NCBI GenBank assembly: GCA_964521575.1
Contig: CAZFSR010000010.1
Span: forward strand, 20,790 to 84,789
Direction of reading: 5' to 3'
DNA from: 79-D21 sp964521575
GTDB lineage: Bacteria > Synergistota > Synergistia > Synergistales > 79-D21
DNA: 64,000 nucleotides
In this document: positions 60,513-64,000 of the stretch, piece after piece
How positions within the stretch are numbered: position 1 is the first letter of the stretch
Layout of the letters: each line of letters opens with the position of its first letter
Translations under genes and position numbers: made by a program
The notes under the pieces: model-generated
The model's database searches: none
Seen by the model: the letters and a program-made list of their open reading frames with translations, nothing else
What the model was told of the DNA's origin: nothing

Positions 60513-60845
60513 TTAGCGTTCCGAGACCACGATGGTCAAGTGGCTGGACGTCCGCTTGAACGGATGTGCCCGGCCCATCGAGACGGGGCGGAACCGCTTC
60601 ATGGCCGTTCCCCTGTCGGCGAAGGCTTCGGAAACGACAAGCTTGTCAACATCCATCCCGTAATTATTGTCTGCATTCGCCAGAGCGCTCTGCAAGGCTT
60701 TCTCAACGTAACGGGCCGCCTTCTTAGGGGTGAATTTGAGGATCGCGAGCGCCTCCCCGGCTTTTTTGCCTCTGATCAGGCTAAGCACCTGGCGAAGCTT
60801 GGTCGGGGAAATTTGCAGTCCCTTGGATACCGCTTTCGCTTCCAT
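60513..60845 (-). CDS. rplV: 50S ribosomal protein L22
   Basis: 110 residues. ISPTKLRQVLSLIRGKKAGE, ALQSALANADNNYGMD, RGTAMKRFRPVSMGRAHPFK with the tunnel loop. Usual length. Confidence 0.98.
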   Translation of the reverse strand: MEAKAVSKGLQISPTKLRQVLSLIRGKKAGEALAILKFTPKKAARYVEKALQSALANADNNYGMDVDKLVVSEAFADRGTAMKRFRPVSMGRAHPFKRTSSHLTIVVSER

Positions 60846-60859
60846 CGTTCGTCAACCCC

Positions 60860-61141
60860 CTACTTCACGCCGGAAGCGCGTTCCTGCCCAGCGTGCCCGC
60901 CAAACTTGCGGGTCGGCGCAAACTCGCCGAGTTTGTGCCCAATCATGTTTTCCGTAATGAACACGGGGATATGCGTCTTCCCGTTGTGCACCGCAATCGT
61001 GTGTCCGATCATGGCGGGCACGATCGTCGAGCGCCTCGACCAGGTCTTGATGACCGCCTTTTTCGCAGTCTCGTTCATCATTTCCACCCGGTGGAGGAGC
61101 TTGAGTTCAATAAAAGGACCCTTCTTGGTGGACCTTGCCAT
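60860..61141 (-). CDS. rpsS: 30S ribosomal protein S19
   Basis: 93 residues. MARSTKKGPFIELKLLHRVE, WSRRSTIVPAMIGHTIAVHN, GHKLGEFAPTRKFGGHAG. GAGGAGGG precedes the ATG. Confidence 0.98.
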   Translation of the reverse strand: MARSTKKGPFIELKLLHRVEMMNETAKKAVIKTWSRRSTIVPAMIGHTIAVHNGKTHIPVFITENMIGHKLGEFAPTRKFGGHAGQERASGVK

Positions 61142-61160
61142 GTCCTTCCCTCCTCAACCC

Positions 61161-61988
61161 TTACTTCGCGTACCGGCGCCGGACGATCATCTTGTCGGAC
61201 GGCTTCGATTTGCGGGTTCTGAAACCCTTCGCTGGGGTTCCCCAAGGGGAGACAGGATGCTTGTTCGACTTGCTGCAGCCTTCACCGCCACCCATGGGGT
61301 GATCGACGGGGTTCATGACCATCCCTCGCACTTTCGGACGGCGGCCAAGCCAACGAACCTTACCTGCCTTCCCGTCGACGACGTTCTCGTGTTCCTCGTT
61401 TCCAACCTGCCCGATCGTCGCCATGCACTGCTGCAGGACGAGCCTCAACTCGCCGCTCGGCATCCGGACATAGGCATACTTGCCTTCCTTGGCCATCAGC
61501 TGTGCACTCGAGCCGGCCGATCTCACCATGACACCACCCCTGCCGGGCTCCAGTTCGATATTGTGGACGACGGTTCCCACGGGAATATCCATCATCTTCA
61601 GCGCATTCCCGGGCTTGATATCGGCACCGGGTCCCGCCATGATCTGCGTGCCCACGGTCAGTCCGGAGGGAGCCAGGATGTACCGCTTCTCGCCGTCCGC
61701 ATAGTTGATCAGGGCGATCCTTGCGGAACGGTTCGGATCGTATTCGATCGTCGCCACTTTCCCGGGGATCCCGATCTTGTCGCGCTTGAAGTCGATTTTC
61801 CGGTACTGCCGCTTGTTCCCGCCGCCGCGGTGGCGCATCGTCACTCGTCCGGTATTGTTCCTCCCGGCCGTCTTCCTGATAGGCTCAAGCAAGCTCTTTT
61901 CCGGCTCGGTAGACGTAATCTCCTTGTAATCCGAGTTCGCCATGGTGCGGCGGCTGGGTGTTGTGGGTTTGAATTTTTTCATCGCCAT
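61161..61988 (-). CDS. rplB: 50S ribosomal protein L2
   Basis: 275 residues. KKFKPTTPSRRTMANSDYKE, RHRGGGNKRQYRKIDFKRDK, and the peptidyl-transferase-near loop VMNPVDHPMGGGEG. Primary 23S rRNA binder. Confidence 0.98.
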   Translation of the reverse strand: MAMKKFKPTTPSRRTMANSDYKEITSTEPEKSLLEPIRKTAGRNNTGRVTMRHRGGGNKRQYRKIDFKRDKIGIPGKVATIEYDPNRSARIALINYADGEKRYILAPSGLTVGTQIMAGPGADIKPGNALKMMDIPVGTVVHNIELEPGRGGVMVRSAGSSAQLMAKEGKYAYVRMPSGELRLVLQQCMATIGQVGNEEHENVVDGKAGKVRWLGRRPKVRGMVMNPVDHPMGGGEGCSKSNKHPVSPWGTPAKGFRTRKSKPSDKMIVRRRYAK

Positions 61989-62008
61989 GTTCGTTCTCCT
62001 CCCGCACC

Positions 62009-62305
62009 CTACGCGCTCGCGCCTTCAAAGAACTTGATGCGCTCACCCGCTGCGAGGGTGACGATGGCTTTCTTCCACGAGCGGGAACGCCCCAGGAACA
62101 CGCCGAGGCGCTTCGGCTTCGAACGCACCCGTATCGTGTTGACGCTTTCGACCTTCACCTTGAAGATTTCCTCAACCGCCTGGCGGATCACAACCTTGTT
62201 CGCTTTCGGGTGTACCTCGAAAGCATACTTGTTCTGCTCCATTTGGCGATTCGACTTCTCCGTGATGATCGGCCGGATAATCACATCATGAGAAACGAGG
62301 TTCAT
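62009..62305 (-). CDS. rplW: 50S ribosomal protein L23
   Basis: 98 residues. DVIIRPIITEKSNRQMEQNK, FEVHPKANKVVIRQAVEEIF, KPKRLGVFLGRSRSWKKAIV. Exit-tunnel protein and docking site for trigger factor and SRP. Overlaps rplD by 4 bp. Confidence 0.98.
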   Translation of the reverse strand: MNLVSHDVIIRPIITEKSNRQMEQNKYAFEVHPKANKVVIRQAVEEIFKVKVESVNTIRVRSKPKRLGVFLGRSRSWKKAIVTLAAGERIKFFEGASA

Positions 62306-62928
62306 CGGCCGTACACCTCCTGCAGTTTCTGGGCGGACGCAGCCGTCATGATCAGGTGTTCGTGGTTGAGGATGTCATAGACATTGATGCTGTCCACATG
62401 AATCACCTTGGCCCCGGGGATGTTCGCCGCAGAGCGGTAAACGTTTTCGTTCGACTCGTCGATGACCATCAGAGGCTTGCGCGTCGCTTCGATCTTTCCG
62501 AGAAAGGCCAGCATGGCCTTTGTCTTCGGAGTTTCAAGGTTGCCATTCTCAAGGATCAGCATACGATCCTCCGTCGCCTTCAGCGAAAGCGCGCTGCGCA
62601 TGGCCAGTTGCCTGACCTTGCGGTTAACCTTCTGGCTGTAATCGCGAGGTTTCGGCCCATGGGCAACGCCCCCCTTGAGCCAAAGCGGCGACCGGGTGCT
62701 CCCGGCCCGGGCTCGTCCGGTGTGCTTCTGCCGGAAGGGTTTGCGTCCTCCACCACTTACTTCGCCGCGGGTCTTGGCGCTAGCCGTTCCTTGCCTGGCA
62801 TTCGCCAGTTGGGCCACGACAACCTGATGCATCGCGGGGACGTGTATGGGCGCTCCGAAAACGGCGTCGGAAAGTTCGAGGCTTCCTACGACTTCGCCCT
62901 CAAAATTGATCATTTTCATGGTAGGCAT
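62302..62928 (-). CDS. rplD: 50S ribosomal protein L4
   Basis: 208 residues. NARQGTASAKTRGEVSGGGR, KPFRQKHTGRARAGSTRSPL (tunnel loop), MRSALSLKATEDRMLIL. In other bacteria L4 autoregulates the S10 operon. Confidence 0.98.
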   Translation of the reverse strand: MPTMKMINFEGEVVGSLELSDAVFGAPIHVPAMHQVVVAQLANARQGTASAKTRGEVSGGGRKPFRQKHTGRARAGSTRSPLWLKGGVAHGPKPRDYSQKVNRKVRQLAMRSALSLKATEDRMLILENGNLETPKTKAMLAFLGKIEATRKPLMVIDESNENVYRSAANIPGAKVIHVDSINVYDILNHEHLIMTAASAQKLQEVYGR

Positions 62929-62953
62929 GGTCTCCTTGCCCTCCTTCCGCCGC

Positions 62954-63580
62954 CTAGTGCTTCTTGCGGACCAAGACGAGGCCGTTGCGCGCCCCGGGGA
63001 TGGCCCCCCTGATCAGGATCAGGTTGTTATCCGCGTCAATGGCAGCCACTTTCAGGTTCTTGACCGTGACCCTCTCGTTGCCCATCCGTCCGGGGTTCCC
63101 GTGTCCCTTGAAAACCCGGCCCGGATAGCTGTGCGCACCCGATGAACCCGGGCGCCGATGCCATTTCGACTGACCGTGGGAGGCCGGCCCGCCGCCCCAG
63201 CCATACCTTTTCATGCCGCCGGCGGTTCCTTTTCCCTTGCTCACTCCTGTCACATCGACGAGCTCGCCGGTCTCGAAAATTGAGGCCTGGACTTCCATGC
63301 CTGGCTGGAAAGCCGCGGTATCGTCGATGCGAAACTCCCTGATCCATCGCTTCGGCTCGATTCCCGCCTTTTCGAACACGACCTTCATCGGCTTCGCGAC
63401 ATTCTTCGCCTTCTTTGCCCCGTAAGCCAAGACAACTGCCGTGTACCCGTTCTTCTCCTGTGTCCTGACGGCCAGAACCGGGCAAGGACCCGCTTCGACC
63501 ACCGTTACCGGGACGGCTTTTCCGTCTTCGTCAAAAATCTGGGTCATTCCAATCTTCCGTCCCAAAATCCCCATGCTCAT
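62954..63580 (-). CDS. rplC: 50S ribosomal protein L3
   Basis: 208 residues. GILGRKIGMTQIFDEDGKAV, SKGKGTAGGMKRYGWGGGPA, and a long basic loop to the peptidyl-transferase centre. Starts MSM; the first ATG follows AAGGAG with 8-nt spacing. Confidence 0.98.
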   Translation of the reverse strand: MSMGILGRKIGMTQIFDEDGKAVPVTVVEAGPCPVLAVRTQEKNGYTAVVLAYGAKKAKNVAKPMKVVFEKAGIEPKRWIREFRIDDTAAFQPGMEVQASIFETGELVDVTGVSKGKGTAGGMKRYGWGGGPASHGQSKWHRRPGSSGAHSYPGRVFKGHGNPGRMGNERVTVKNLKVAAIDADNNLILIRGAIPGARNGLVLVRKKH

Positions 63581-63619
63581 TCGATTCAGCTCCTTTTCGC
63601 TCAGAGCTCCCCCCGAAGG

Positions 63620-63925
63620 TTAAAGCTTGATCTGGATGTCCACCCCGGAAGGGAGATTCAGCTGCATTAAGGCCTCCATCGTCTTTTGCGTCGGATCGAC
63701 GATATCGATGAGGCGCTTGTGAGTCCGAATTTCATATTGCTCACGCGCATCCTTGTCCTTGTGCGGGGACTTGAGGACGGTGAATTTGTTGATCTCCGTC
63801 GGGATCGGTATCGGCCCGGAGACCCTGGCCCCCGTGCGCTCAGCCGTCTCCGCTATCTGCACTGCGGATGCATCGAGCACTCGGTGGTCGAACGCTTTTA
63901 GGTTGATGCGAATCTTTTTTGCCAA
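63620..63925 (-). CDS. rpsJ: 30S ribosomal protein S10
   Basis: 101 residues, TTG start after GAGGGG, giving the usual N-terminus AKKIRINLKAFDHRVLD. GPIPIPTEINKFTVLKSPHK and RTHKRLIDIVDPTQKTMEAL are typical. The longer reading to 63970 would overlap tuf and is rejected. Begins 19 bp after tuf. Confidence 0.97.
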   Translation of the reverse strand: MAKKIRINLKAFDHRVLDASAVQIAETAERTGARVSGPIPIPTEINKFTVLKSPHKDKDAREQYEIRTHKRLIDIVDPTQKTMEALMQLNLPSGVDIQIKL

Positions 63926-63944
63926 GGTTGTCCCCTCCCGACTG

Positions 63945-64000
63945 TTAGTCGAGGATCTCGGTGACGACACCGGCGCCCACCGTACGGCCGCCCTCGCGAA
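63945..64000 (-). CDS. tuf: Elongation factor Tu, C-terminal end (partial)
   Basis: Only the last 18 codons are in the window. They read REGGRTVGAGVVTEILD and stop, the standard C-terminal end of EF-Tu domain III. The rest of the gene lies to the right of the window. tuf before rpsJ is a common order. Confidence 0.93.
   Translation of the reverse strand, partial: REGGRTVGAGVVTEILD

Noticed and set aside
60399..62291. 630-residue plus-strand open frame
   Set aside because: It lies antisense to rpsC, rplV, rpsS and rplB, which are unmistakable. High GC makes long antisense frames common here.
1..64000. CRISPR arrays, insertion sequences, prophage, tRNA genes
   Set aside because: No repeat-spacer pattern, transposase, integrase or tRNA-like cloverleaf was noticed on either strand. 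A tRNA scan would be the decisive check.

Overview
The window reads as a chromosome segment of an anaerobic, probably diderm, amino-acid-using bacterium, most likely of the Synergistota. This placement is an inference from gene content. A periplasmic Skp/OmpH-like chaperone and HtrA suggest an outer membrane. A rubrerythrin, an [FeFe]-hydrogenase-like protein with many Fe-S ligands and a DRTGG module suggest anaerobic life. Branched-chain amino-acid transport, glutaminase and lysine 6-aminotransferase suggest amino-acid catabolism. I see no insertion sequence, prophage, CRISPR array, tRNA or rRNA gene. The only intergenic stretches over 200 bp are 14853-15076, 25153-25378 and 43779-43996, and none exceeds 300 bp. 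Many genes start with TTG or GTG.

Layout. 1-531: end of a sensor histidine kinase. 611-4411 (minus): HtrA protease, then the rpmH-rnpA-yidD-yidC-jag cluster. 4504-7367 (minus): DinG-like helicase and a DUF445 protein. 7506-7784 (plus): rpsT with a clear promoter and terminator. 7808-14852 (minus): leuS-holA, and radA-nfeD-slipin. 15077-21455 (plus): histidine operon hisD-Z-G-B-H-A-F-IE, lacking hisC and a histidinol-phosphatase. 21246-22031: a methyltransferase that runs convergently into hisIE. 22098-23722: DegT-like aminotransferase and rubrerythrin with a probable PerR operator. 23789-25152 (minus): a SUI1/YciH factor coupled to glutaminase. 25379: solitary pilin-like gene. 26167-29403 (minus): DRTGG / anti-sigma-like ATPase / [FeFe]-hydrogenase-like / DRTGG-like / PHP module, probably a redox or hydrogen sensing system and the most interesting locus here. 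29534: solute:sodium symporter. 30944-32327: adenosine-specific kinase and HAD phosphatase. 32461-37078 (plus): complete livJHMGF transporter. 37183-40986: ompH, DUF3343, comF, metK with a possible attenuator leader, GNAT, zinc ribbon. 41017-43778: DUF3084 protein and lysine 6-aminotransferase.

43997-64000 (minus) is one long co-oriented block: (tuf)-rpsJ-rplCDWB-rpsS-rplV-rpsC-rplP-rpmC-rpsQ-rplNXE-rpsN-rpsH-rplFR-rpsE-rpmD-rplO-secY-adk-map-infA-rpmJ-rpsMKD-rpoA-rplQ (S10, spc and alpha operons fused). It continues almost without gaps into ecfA1-ecfA2-ecfT-truA-mreB-ykgJ. Translation, protein export, vitamin uptake, tRNA modification and cell shape may therefore share transcription.

No alignment or database search was possible. 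Names rest on recognised motifs, lengths and neighbourhood.
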